From NCBI GenBank assembly GCA_013288145.1, contig JABDCJ010000079.1, positions 1-7,260 on the forward strand: DNA of 7,260 nt, read 5' to 3'. The notes under the pieces were generated by a model. That model was not told the DNA's origin and did no database searches. It saw only the letters and a list, made by a program, of their open reading frames with translations. Source of the DNA: Nitrososphaerota archaeon. GTDB taxonomy: Archaea; Thermoproteota; Nitrososphaeria; Nitrososphaerales; CADDZS01. Below, in pieces: positions 1 to 5,580 of this stretch. Position numbers and translations under genes: made by a program. How positions within the stretch are numbered: the first letter of the stretch is position 1; every line of letters starts with the position of its first letter.

Positions 1-69
1 CGTTTCACGCCTGCGTACTTTTTCATAACTAGAAATTAGTTGCGTCTTTGCCAGAAAAATGATCTTGAG

Positions 70-723
70 ATGAACAAACCCAAATTGAAAAAGCCACTAA
101 AGGAACCACATTCTTCGCATTCTTTCCTTTCAGATTTCATTCTGGGGAGTCAAGATGGACTTGTCAACGTGTTAGGCATCCTTCTGGGAATCTCTGCTGC
201 AACGGGCGATGTAAGGATAATTTTTGTCGCAGCTTTTGCCGCTCTTGGGGCTGAATCGATTTCAATGGGCGCGGTAGCGTATACGTCAACTGTTGCTAGA
301 CGCCGCCAGTATCTGAAGGAAGTCGACCGAGAGCAGACAGAGATGAAACAGGTCCCGTCCTCAGAGGTTGATGAAGTTCGGAATATTCTGAAGGGGTGGG
401 GTTATGAGGGAGATGAGCTTGATGAGATGACAAATCACATCGCTTCAAATCCAAAAGCGATGTTGAACTTTATGATGTCGTTTGAGCTCGAACTAGCTCC
501 AATTGAAAAAAACGAAGCACGGAGAAGCTTTGCAGTAGTCTTCTCTTCGACGATATTTGGTTCGATCATTCCGCTCATTCCATTTTTCTTTGTTTCATCC
601 TCAACAATAGTCTCGGGCACCATAGCTTCGGTGATTCTCAGTGGCGCCGTGCTCTTTTTCATAGGCGCTAGTTCGAGGCAAGATCCACAGTCGGATCTAT
701 TTGGTGGAGCGGACTTCAGATGA
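70..723 (+). CDS. VIT1/CCC1-family iron/manganese transporter, frameshifted near its 3' end
   Basis: This is a membrane transporter of the VIT1/CCC1 family, which moves Fe2+ or Mn2+ out of the cytosol. I start it at ATG 70; the frame is also open to a TTG at 40, which would add ten residues. Counting from ATG 70, helix 1 covers about 22-45 and contains the family motif DFILGSQDGLVNVLGILLG. Helix 2 is about 49-75 (AALGAESISMGA). A cytosolic Glu-rich segment follows at about 80-145, with spaced glutamates as in the metal-binding domain of plant VIT1. Helices 3 and 4 are at about 155-175 and 182-200. The frame then runs into a non-conserved tail ending at TGA 721-723, and the expected fifth helix is missing from it. 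That helix is encoded just downstream in another frame (see 672-794). The gene converges on the MEDS gene. The family call is very secure; whether the protein is functional is uncertain. Confidence 0.92.
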   Translation: MNKPKLKKPLKEPHSSHSFLSDFILGSQDGLVNVLGILLGISAATGDVRIIFVAAFAALGAESISMGAVAYTSTVARRRQYLKEVDREQTEMKQVPSSEVDEVRNILKGWGYEGDELDEMTNHIASNPKAMLNFMMSFELELAPIEKNEARRSFAVVFSSTIFGSIIPLIPFFFVSSSTIVSGTIASVILSGAVLFFIGASSRQDPQSDLFGGADFR

Positions 724-794
724 TGTTAATCGGGCTCTCGGCCGGATTTGCAGGCTACTTGATCGGGCGCTTAATCGGCGCAGTTCCTGCGTGA
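672..794 (+). pseudogene. Out-of-frame C-terminal part of the VIT1/CCC1 transporter
   Basis: In the frame one base back from the main transporter frame, bases 672-791 encode a tail that includes WWSGLQMMLIGLSAGFAG followed by YLIGRLIGAVPA, and stop at TGA 792-794. This matches the S-G-L-x-M lead-in and the glycine-rich last membrane helix of VIT1/CCC1 proteins, which the upstream frame lacks. The frame has a TAG at 669-671, so the switch must happen after that point, around GCTAGTTCGAGG (667-678). One extra T in the TT there would join the two parts cleanly. The cause may be a genuine mutation, a sequencing or assembly error, or, less likely, programmed frameshifting. No classical slippery site with a strong downstream structure is evident. 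Confidence 0.85.
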
Positions 795-845
795 TTTCTT
801 TCCGAGTACATCCAGCAAAGAGGTGGCAACTACACTGTGAGGAGA

Positions 846-1601
846 TTAATTCAAAATTGTCTGGAAAAATGAAGGTCGAGGATCTAGGGACGCAACAAAC
901 ATGGTATCGTGAGTCTCAAGCATGTGCCTTGTCCAAGCATCGTTTTCTCTGTTCGTTCTGTAATTTCCCACATAATGGTTGCAGAGCATCGAGCCTGGAA
1001 ACTCGTCAAAGTTCTCTTCAATAAATTTCTCGAATGATGCGTGATTCTCCAGCTCACTTTCATCGTTCAGCCGATATCTGATATGGAGCACCATTCGAAC
1101 AGGTAACTTTGCCTCCAGCAGAAGGGAATCCAAAATAGCACGGCAACCTGCGTTGAAGCCCTCGGGATTCTTTGCCGGATCCCGTATTCTAATTACTCTC
1201 AAACAGTCCTCTCGCACGTAATGATCTACGTCGATACCGAACTCTTCCATCTGAGCTTTGATTGAGCCTGGCGTTTCCGGATCGTCGGCCGGTATTACGT
1301 ATTCGCACATTTCGTGTTTTTCCAGACCTCTCTGAATGTAGCGAAACTCAACCTTCCTCGCGAGCTGCTTATCATCGTAGAGCATTACGAGGTGCTTGAA
1401 ATCGTCAAATCGTTCAACATAGTCGGAAATTGGCTCGGCACGGTAACGAAGACCAGTTATTTGAAAGGCGGTAACAGGAACGCCATTTTTTGCAAGAACG
1501 GCCTGATGCCGACCACCCGTGAGAAATATCGGCGTGCCGGATTCATCAACTTCGATCCTACCTTGAAGCTCGGACAGATCGGCCAGAACAACAGACTTCA
1601 A
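846..1601 (-). CDS. MEDS-domain sensory protein (DcmR-like), stand-alone
   Basis: A soluble 251-residue protein. From about residue 69 it fits the MEDS (methanogen/methylotroph, DcmR sensory) domain. KHLVMLYDD resembles the usual H-x-x-x-x-Y-x-[DE] opening. RGLEKHEMCEYVIPADD follows as the strand after the first helix, then GIDVDHYVREDCLRVIRI, and near the end a helical MLCNHYVGNY segment. The domain is thought to bind a small ligand or act as a sensory module; the ligand is unknown. Residues 1-60 form a short N-terminal part without a motif I recognise, and no DNA-binding helix-turn-helix or kinase domain is seen. TTG 1601-1599 is the only standard start in the open frame (in-frame TGA at 1682-1680), and GGAGG lies 11 bases before it. 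The gene is downstream of the spherulin-like gene in the same direction, separated by 180 bases, so it probably has its own promoter. MEDS assignment is by motif resemblance. Confidence 0.75.
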   Translation of the reverse strand: MKSVVLADLSELQGRIEVDESGTPIFLTGGRHQAVLAKNGVPVTAFQITGLRYRAEPISDYVERFDDFKHLVMLYDDKQLARKVEFRYIQRGLEKHEMCEYVIPADDPETPGSIKAQMEEFGIDVDHYVREDCLRVIRIRDPAKNPEGFNAGCRAILDSLLLEAKLPVRMVLHIRYRLNDESELENHASFEKFIEENFDEFPGSMLCNHYVGNYRTNRENDAWTRHMLETHDTMFVASLDPRPSFFQTILN

Positions 1602-1612
1602 ACCAGCCCGGG

Positions 1613-1617
1613 CCTCC
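1613..1617 (-). promoter_or_regulatory. Shine-Dalgarno site for the MEDS gene
   Basis: On the minus strand this reads GGAGG, complementary to the 3' end of 16S rRNA, and sits 11 bases before the TTG at 1601. It supports the TTG as the start, because no ATG or GTG occurs in that frame upstream. The spacing is slightly long for a strong site. Confidence 0.4.
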
Positions 1618-1654
1618 GCTGACGTTCCAATTTGGTCATCCAGTTCAATTTTTT

Positions 1655-1662
1655 TACTTAAA
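1655..1662 (-). promoter_or_regulatory. TATA-like box for the MEDS gene
   Basis: The minus strand reads TTTAAGTA followed by a run of A. This is close to the archaeal TATA consensus and lies about 54-61 bases before the TTG start. A transcript starting about 25 bases downstream would have a leader of roughly 30 bases that includes the GGAGG site. Assigned by eye only. Confidence 0.33.
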
Positions 1663-1685
1663 CTATCAGGAAGATTTCTTCAGTT

Positions 1686-1781
1686 TTACGGTAGCTGCTC
1701 CTTGCGCTGCTCCTGAGAACAGGCAAATAGAGCAGTGACTCCGAAAACTGCCGAAAATGCGAGGATGTTTCTAGGGGCCTC
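1686..1781 (-). other. In-frame open continuation after the spherulin-like stop, encoding a hydrophobic helix
   Basis: Directly after the TAA (1784-1782) the same frame stays open for 31 codons to a TAA at 1688-1686. It encodes a hydrophobic run, ILAFSAVFGVTALFAC, followed by a charged tail with R and K. That resembles a C-terminal membrane anchor with a cytosolic tail, or alternatively a lipobox-like signal. There is no ATG, GTG or TTG to start it as its own gene. It may be the remnant of a longer form of the hydrolase that lost its anchor through a new stop codon, or chance hydrophobicity. Confidence 0.35.
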
Positions 1782-1796
1782 TTAAGAAAAAAGAGG
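1778..1796 (-). terminator. Weak hairpin with T-run over the spherulin-like stop codon
   Basis: CCTCTT (1778-1783) can pair with AAGAGG (1791-1796), leaving a 7-base loop. On the transcribed minus strand the region contains a run of six T (CCTCTTTTTTCTT). Archaeal RNA polymerase stops at T-runs, so this could contribute to termination, but it overlaps the last codons and the stop and is only six pairs long. Confidence 0.2.
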
Positions 1797-3218
1797 ATAA
1801 TTACCTGGGTTGAAGGACGCATTCCTTGACGCATTGTCGTTCACGTAAGCTTGGAGGTATACGTTATTTGTTGGTGTGACGTTTATCGAGCTCTGTCCGG
1901 GTGGCTGTGATGAATTTCCCCAATATGCGAATGAGACATTCGCGTAGTTTCCCACAGAAATCTTGTAGCTCCTGCCTTTGTATGCCTCGAAAGAGAATGG
2001 CGTGTATCCCGCAGCCGCGACCGAACCGTTGGTCAAAGCCGCGGTTATCCAAAGACCGGTTACCGGAGTTCCGGTCGTGGCGCTTGTATGAACCACGACG
2101 AGCGCAGTTGTGCGCTCTGATGTCTTGGAGTAAGCAACGAGGCTCATTGCCTGTTCTGCCGTTACTGTAATCGTTCCATTTGTGCTTCCGTTACTCCAGT
2201 GGTCGAAAACAAAGCCAGCGTGATTTTGGGCTGAAATGGTGACGGTCGAGCCCTTGACTACGTTAAAAGTTGCCGGCGTGAAAAGTGTGTTAGCGGTTCC
2301 ATCCGGCTGGGTTACGGTCACGAGAAACCCACTGTCGATAATCGATCCGTCGGGCGACTTTGAATTTATAGTAATCGGGATCAACGAAGCGAGATCCGAA
2401 ATCAGGGTATTGAAATACGGCGGCAGGGAATCATAGGGATAGGGATGTACGCCGTTTGTCAGGTACAGATAGTTGACATAGTCCGACGCCGCGGCGATGT
2501 AGTACGGATTCGGGTTTGATACGTTGTAGCTTACAAACCAGAAGTTGCTCTTGTTGTAGCTTAGGTGCCAGCCAGCAAGATAGGGCAGTGTCGGAGTATA
2601 TGCGTTTTCAAAAATTCCAATCTGGTCAACGGTACCCACGAAATAGTAAGGTACATCCGCTCCGGAGTTGCCGAGGACTTTTTGCATTCCAAGCGAATGA
2701 ACATACCTCGTGAGATCTGTGTAATACGACGCGAGATAAGTGCCGTAGGAATTGAACTCCCAGTTCGCCATCTGGTCGAGGTAAATTCCATTAACGTTGT
2801 ACCAGTTGTGGAAATTGAGAATCTCTTTCTCGATCATGGGAATCCCTCGTTCTCCCCAGACAGTCGGGACGTACCCAAGAACAGTGATTCCGGCATTTTG
2901 CATACTCTTGATGCCATCTCCTCTCTGCGAATCATATGAGTTCCCCGGACCGTCGGCAATGTCCACTATGACAACAAAGGGCACCTGCGGATTTGCCTGC
3001 TTCGCCTGTATGATCTCGTTAACTTGAACCTGTGAATAGTTGGGCGAAAACATAGGGATGATTATTCCGGTATTCGACTGAGTTGACTCGGTGTCTCTGG
3101 TCCCAAGGCTAGAAACTGGAAATTCGACGAAAGCAACTGATAGAATGAGGACAGCGAGCAAAACTGCGATCAAAATCTGGACAGATCGCTGCCCTAATAA
3201 TTCCCCACTTCTCTTCAA
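1782..3218 (-). CDS. Spherulin-4 / GH135-like glycoside hydrolase with two C-terminal beta modules, membrane-anchored or secreted
   Basis: Residues 14-30 form one hydrophobic segment after a Lys/Arg N-terminus, so the protein is exported and either anchored or cleaved. Residues 50-280 match the spherulin-4 family (GH135-like TIM barrel): GIIIPMFSPN, then VVIVDIADGPG, GITVLGYVPTVWG, NWYNVNGIYLDQM and IGIFENAYTP. The GH135 member Sph3 of Aspergillus cuts alpha-1,4-N-acetylgalactosamine chains of galactosaminogalactan. D148 and E204 fit its acidic residues, but position 149, usually Glu in the D-E pair, is Gln here. Residues 282-363 and 370-459 are two beta modules of the form FTPATF...FDHWSNG...VAY and GYTPFSF...FAYWGN...QAYV, also found in the divergent neighbour at 3480. 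Many N-x-S/T sequons are present. The start is TTG 3218; no ATG precedes the membrane segment. The substrate is unknown. Confidence 0.82.
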   Translation of the reverse strand: MKRSGELLGQRSVQILIAVLLAVLILSVAFVEFPVSSLGTRDTESTQSNTGIIIPMFSPNYSQVQVNEIIQAKQANPQVPFVVIVDIADGPGNSYDSQRGDGIKSMQNAGITVLGYVPTVWGERGIPMIEKEILNFHNWYNVNGIYLDQMANWEFNSYGTYLASYYTDLTRYVHSLGMQKVLGNSGADVPYYFVGTVDQIGIFENAYTPTLPYLAGWHLSYNKSNFWFVSYNVSNPNPYYIAAASDYVNYLYLTNGVHPYPYDSLPPYFNTLISDLASLIPITINSKSPDGSIIDSGFLVTVTQPDGTANTLFTPATFNVVKGSTVTISAQNHAGFVFDHWSNGSTNGTITVTAEQAMSLVAYSKTSERTTALVVVHTSATTGTPVTGLWITAALTNGSVAAAGYTPFSFEAYKGRSYKISVGNYANVSFAYWGNSSQPPGQSSINVTPTNNVYLQAYVNDNASRNASFNPGNYPLFS

Positions 3219-3288
3219 TATGTTGCACTGCCGATTTCAGCAAAACATCTCACAAAAGCTATAATCGTGCAAATTGGCTATGGGGATG

Positions 3289-3313
3289 TTTGATTATTTA
3301 TTACCTAATCAAA
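3289..3313. promoter_or_regulatory. Operator-like inverted repeat TTTGATTA-N9-TAATCAAA
   Basis: TTTGATTA (3289-3296) and TAATCAAA (3306-3313) are exact reverse complements separated by nine AT-rich bases. The repeat ends 71 bases upstream of the spherulin start. The 17-base centre-to-centre spacing of the arms is compatible with a dimeric helix-turn-helix regulator contacting DNA about one and a half turns apart. No regulator gene for it is identifiable here. Confidence 0.4.
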
Positions 3314-3329
3314 AAGCCTCTTGAAAGTT

Positions 3330-3460
3330 TCTAGTACTATCGCCTACAGGCTTGATACATCGAAAATTATACTGATGATACAACCTCGATGCGCTGTCAT
3401 CTAGTTCTGGATCTTTCTTCTAGTGAAAAATCTAGTTTCTTGTAAATAGAATCTAGCTAG
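3330..3460. repeat. Cluster of TCTAG words
   Basis: TCTAGT occurs at 3330, 3400, 3419 and 3431, and TCTAGCTAG at 3452, giving six CTAG tetramers within 131 bases just upstream of the 3480 gene. Spacing is irregular (70, 19, 12 and 21 bases). Single ACTAGA copies also lie just before the VIT start (28-33) and before the surface protein start (5467-5472). They may be protein-binding sites, but the word is short and AT-rich. Confidence 0.3.
3442..3449 (+). promoter_or_regulatory. TATA-like box for the 3480 gene
   Basis: GTAAATAG lies 31-38 bases before the TTG start. A transcript beginning about 25 bases downstream would have a very short leader, in keeping with the common archaeal pattern and with the absence of a Shine-Dalgarno site. 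Assigned by eye. Confidence 0.3.
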
Positions 3461-3479
3461 GTTTAGCTGTTGCATTGCC

Positions 3480-4220
3480 TTGCAAGGTAAAAAACATCCT
3501 TCTTCTGTGTCAGGAATGTTTCCTGTAATAGTCGTTTCAATAGTTGTAATTTTCGCCGCGTTAATGTTCACAACATTCTATTCGCAGACTTCCCTGCCTA
3601 CAACGCCAAATAGCATCGTTGTCACTAGCTCGCTGGTTAATGGAGCTTCCGTTTCCGGCGTGCAGGTTGATCTCAGAATTAACGGAAGCACGATAAAAAC
3701 GGGTTTTACGCCGGTAACTTTCTCGGGTCTGGAAAAGGGCGCGCAGTATCAGATAGTTGTATACTGGCTCAATTATACTTACTTTAGACATTTCTCGGAC
3801 GGGAACCTGAATCGGTATGCGACAGTTATTTTGAATGGTTCAAAGTACGTCGCCCTCAATGCCGAGTACGAAAGTATCCCGGCGAAAGACGCAGCCTCCT
3901 TGAACGTAATCGCAGAATTTCCCAATGGCACCCAGATTGGAACTTCGGATCTAGTAAACGGCAGTAACTTCCATTCGCCTGGAATGTGGGTTCAGATAGT
4001 TCCACCACAATCGACCCAAGCTTTTACAGGCTCATTCACCGGTGGAAGCATCCTGCCGTTCGTCCTTTTGAATCACGAGAACTATACGATTCAGATGAGC
4101 GCGGGTTATCAAAATCTGCATTTTCTATACTGGAAAGACGACCAGAGCAAAGACCCAACGAGAACCATCGCTTTGAGTGGCAACGCGACTTACATAGCCG
4201 TATTCAGCACTCAGAATTAG
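3480..4220 (+). CDS. Membrane-anchored surface protein made of beta modules like those of the spherulin-like neighbour
   Basis: Not a named family I can assign. The 246-residue product has a short Lys-bearing N-terminus (MQGKKHPSS), one hydrophobic segment at about 14-30, and then an extracellular part only. Module 1 (about 45-131) contains GFTPVTF, a K-G turn, FRHFSDGN and a closing ALNAEY. Module 2 (about 138-244) contains FPNGTQIG, HFLYWKDD and a closing YIAVFS. This strand-and-aromatic layout repeats the two C-terminal modules of the divergently transcribed hydrolase and is reminiscent of PEGA-like or Ig-like archaeal surface modules. Many N-x-S/T sequons suggest N-glycosylation. TTG 3480 is preferred over GTG 3507 and ATG 3516 because it supplies the positive residues before the membrane segment. 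The S-x-x-x-P-V-I start of the helix is vaguely pilin-like, but a class III signal is not clear. A role in binding surface polysaccharide or protein partners is inference. Confidence 0.85.
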   Translation: MQGKKHPSSVSGMFPVIVVSIVVIFAALMFTTFYSQTSLPTTPNSIVVTSSLVNGASVSGVQVDLRINGSTIKTGFTPVTFSGLEKGAQYQIVVYWLNYTYFRHFSDGNLNRYATVILNGSKYVALNAEYESIPAKDAASLNVIAEFPNGTQIGTSDLVNGSNFHSPGMWVQIVPPQSTQAFTGSFTGGSILPFVLLNHENYTIQMSAGYQNLHFLYWKDDQSKDPTRTIALSGNATYIAVFSTQN

Positions 4221-4243
4221 GGCGGCTTTGTGGTTAAAGAGCG

Positions 4244-4258
4244 GGGACTTTTAGTCCC
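4244..4258. terminator. Hairpin between convergent genes
   Basis: GGGACT (4244-4249) and AGTCCC (4253-4258) form a perfect six-pair stem with a TTT loop. It lies in the 55-base gap between the 3480 gene and the convergent surface protein gene. It could act from both directions, but no long T-run follows on either strand, and archaeal termination depends mainly on T-runs. Confidence 0.4.
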
Positions 4259-4275
4259 ACCCTTATTTCGACGGA

Positions 4276-5460
4276 TTATCTCCTTCTTCTATAACTTAGT
4301 ACAAGTGACATCGCTAGAACCACGATTACGATCGGGATCAAGACGTAGAAGAACGTCGGATCAGAGACAAATCCCACGACGGAGCCTACTTGTTGCTGGA
4401 TGGTCGCCTTGGCACTATAGATATCGCCCCCCATCAATTCGACAGGAGCGGGAGTTGTTGCGATTTCCTTGCCGCTTGAATCATACGCTTTCAGATAGGC
4501 CAGGAGCGGAAAATTGTATTTGGCGATATTGACAACCGCAGTTCCGTTTATCGCGGACGAAGAGCCAAGTGAGGTACCATTTTGGTTTACGATCGTCAGA
4601 TTTGTCGCGGTGGAAGGAAGGTTAATCGCTTCCACGCTGTCTGTTTGCGTCGAGTAAAAATCAGTCCAGGACCCGGAGAATGCCTGAGTGGAGTAAGAGG
4701 ACTCTACGCCTAGGTAAGCCGCGACCGGCTTTTGAACGCCGAGCGCAAGTCCGGTGTTCTGGTAGACAAGAGCCCCGTTCAAGACCACAGCTAGATAGTT
4801 GTTCCCATTCGTGATAATGGTACAATCTGCAGTGGAAGGTTGGGAAGTTGCGTTATCGATCCAAAGATAAGCAAAGTTTGTCGCTTCTACCGTATTTCCA
4901 GTACCGTGGATTATTTCCCAATGAGTTCCCGCCGAACTGGAAACTGAAGCGCACGCGATGTAATTTGTGTTGCCGCTGGCCGCGCGTACAAAGAGCCCGA
5001 CTTGGAGGAAGCCATCAGGTATCGAGGTGTATGTGGAAGTAATTCTCGCATGGAATAGCTCGGCATCGGAAGGAGGAGATATGGCGTAAAATCCGGTGTA
5101 AGGCCCGGTTGATACCGCTTTTACTGTAATGCTTAACCCAGACTGACCTTCAGAGAAGGCAACTACCGTGTTGTACTTTGTTCCATTGGCCGCGTACTGC
5201 CAATTCTGTCCGGCGTAGTCAATGTGGTAAGAGTTGTAATGACCGCCGAAAGACCAGTTACCATTTGTCTGCGTTTGAAGCTGGCTCTGGCTCTGACTCG
5301 TATTGAGTGAATCAGAAAATACCAGTCCGGATTGGGCGCGGGAAAGAGTTGCTTCAGAAGCAGCTGTAGCATTTCTGACACCAAAGATGGAAATCCCCGC
5401 AATTGCGAGGATCAAAAAAGTAACAATAAAACAAATTGAGACCACGAAAATTCTTCGCAT
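4276..5460 (-). CDS. Surface protein with LamG-like beta domain, N-terminal signal/anchor and C-terminal membrane helix
   Basis: I start at ATG 5460 (394 residues); a TTG at 5484 would add eight. Counting from the ATG, residues 3-25 are a hydrophobic signal or anchor after MRR. A Ser/Gln-rich linker follows (about 50-65). Next is a beta-rich region at about 70-270 with the look of a concanavalin/LamG-like or DUF1080-like lectin fold: LFHARITSTYTSIPDGFLQV, GLFVRAASG, NNYLAVVLNGALVYQNTG, and a closing GSWTDFYS. Two cysteines, C170 and C213, may pair. A smaller beta domain (about 275-335) precedes a C-terminal helix at about 369-388 and an RRRR stop-transfer tail. The topology is therefore a single-pass surface protein, with the body outside. 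It lies downstream of glmS in the same direction, 120 bases away. A carbohydrate-binding role is inference from fold resemblance; I do not recognise the exact family. Confidence 0.88.
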   Translation of the reverse strand: MRRIFVVSICFIVTFLILAIAGISIFGVRNATAASEATLSRAQSGLVFSDSLNTSQSQSQLQTQTNGNWSFGGHYNSYHIDYAGQNWQYAANGTKYNTVVAFSEGQSGLSITVKAVSTGPYTGFYAISPPSDAELFHARITSTYTSIPDGFLQVGLFVRAASGNTNYIACASVSSSAGTHWEIIHGTGNTVEATNFAYLWIDNATSQPSTADCTIITNGNNYLAVVLNGALVYQNTGLALGVQKPVAAYLGVESSYSTQAFSGSWTDFYSTQTDSVEAINLPSTATNLTIVNQNGTSLGSSSAINGTAVVNIAKYNFPLLAYLKAYDSSGKEIATTPAPVELMGGDIYSAKATIQQQVGSVVGFVSDPTFFYVLIPIVIVVLAMSLVLSYRRRR

Positions 5461-5551
5461 TTCGATACTAGATGTAAGTTCCAAGTGTTAATTCACTTTG
5501 GATAGAAATTACTGATCAAGACATGAAGAAAAGGATGCAAGAAGATTGTGC

Positions 5552-5560
5552 TATAATAAA
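5552..5560 (-). promoter_or_regulatory. TATA-like box between glmS and the surface protein gene
   Basis: The minus strand reads TTTATTATA, close to the archaeal TATA consensus, about 92-100 bases before ATG 5460. It would give a leader of about 65-70 bases. It suggests the surface protein gene can be transcribed separately from glmS. The pyrimidine-rich stretches just downstream could also end glmS transcripts. Confidence 0.35.
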
Positions 5561-5580
5561 ACGCAAAGAACGTGCGGACG

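Larger units (their letters stand above)
3219..3479. promoter_or_regulatory. Divergent intergenic region between the spherulin-like gene and the 3480 gene
   Basis: This 261-base AT-rich stretch separates two genes transcribed away from each other, so it must hold both promoters unless one is far upstream. No coding frame is convincing in it. It contains an 8+8 inverted repeat at 3289-3313, a cluster of TCTAG words at 3330-3460, and weak TATA-like boxes for each direction. On the minus strand, GATTATAGC (about 3259-3267) lies about 45 bases before the spherulin start. On the plus strand, GTAAATAG (3442-3449) precedes the TTG at 3480. Confidence 0.6.

Noticed and set aside
701..1024. Open frame of 107 codons on the plus strand after the VIT gene
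   Set aside because: It is not the frame that carries the missing VIT helix, it overlaps the end of the MEDS gene on the other strand, and the product has no recognisable pattern.
2565..2939. Plus-strand open frame of 124 codons inside the spherulin-like gene
   Set aside because: Opposite strand of a strongly conserved hydrolase core; the translated product shows no domain-like features.
3331..3340. TAGTACTA palindrome near 3332-3339 as a separate operator
   Set aside because: Only eight bases and within the CTAG cluster; such a short palindrome is expected by chance.
4230..4532. Plus-strand Arg-rich open frame across the convergent gap
   Set aside because: It is antisense to the C-terminal helix of the surface protein, and the Arg/Pro-rich composition is that of a shadow frame.
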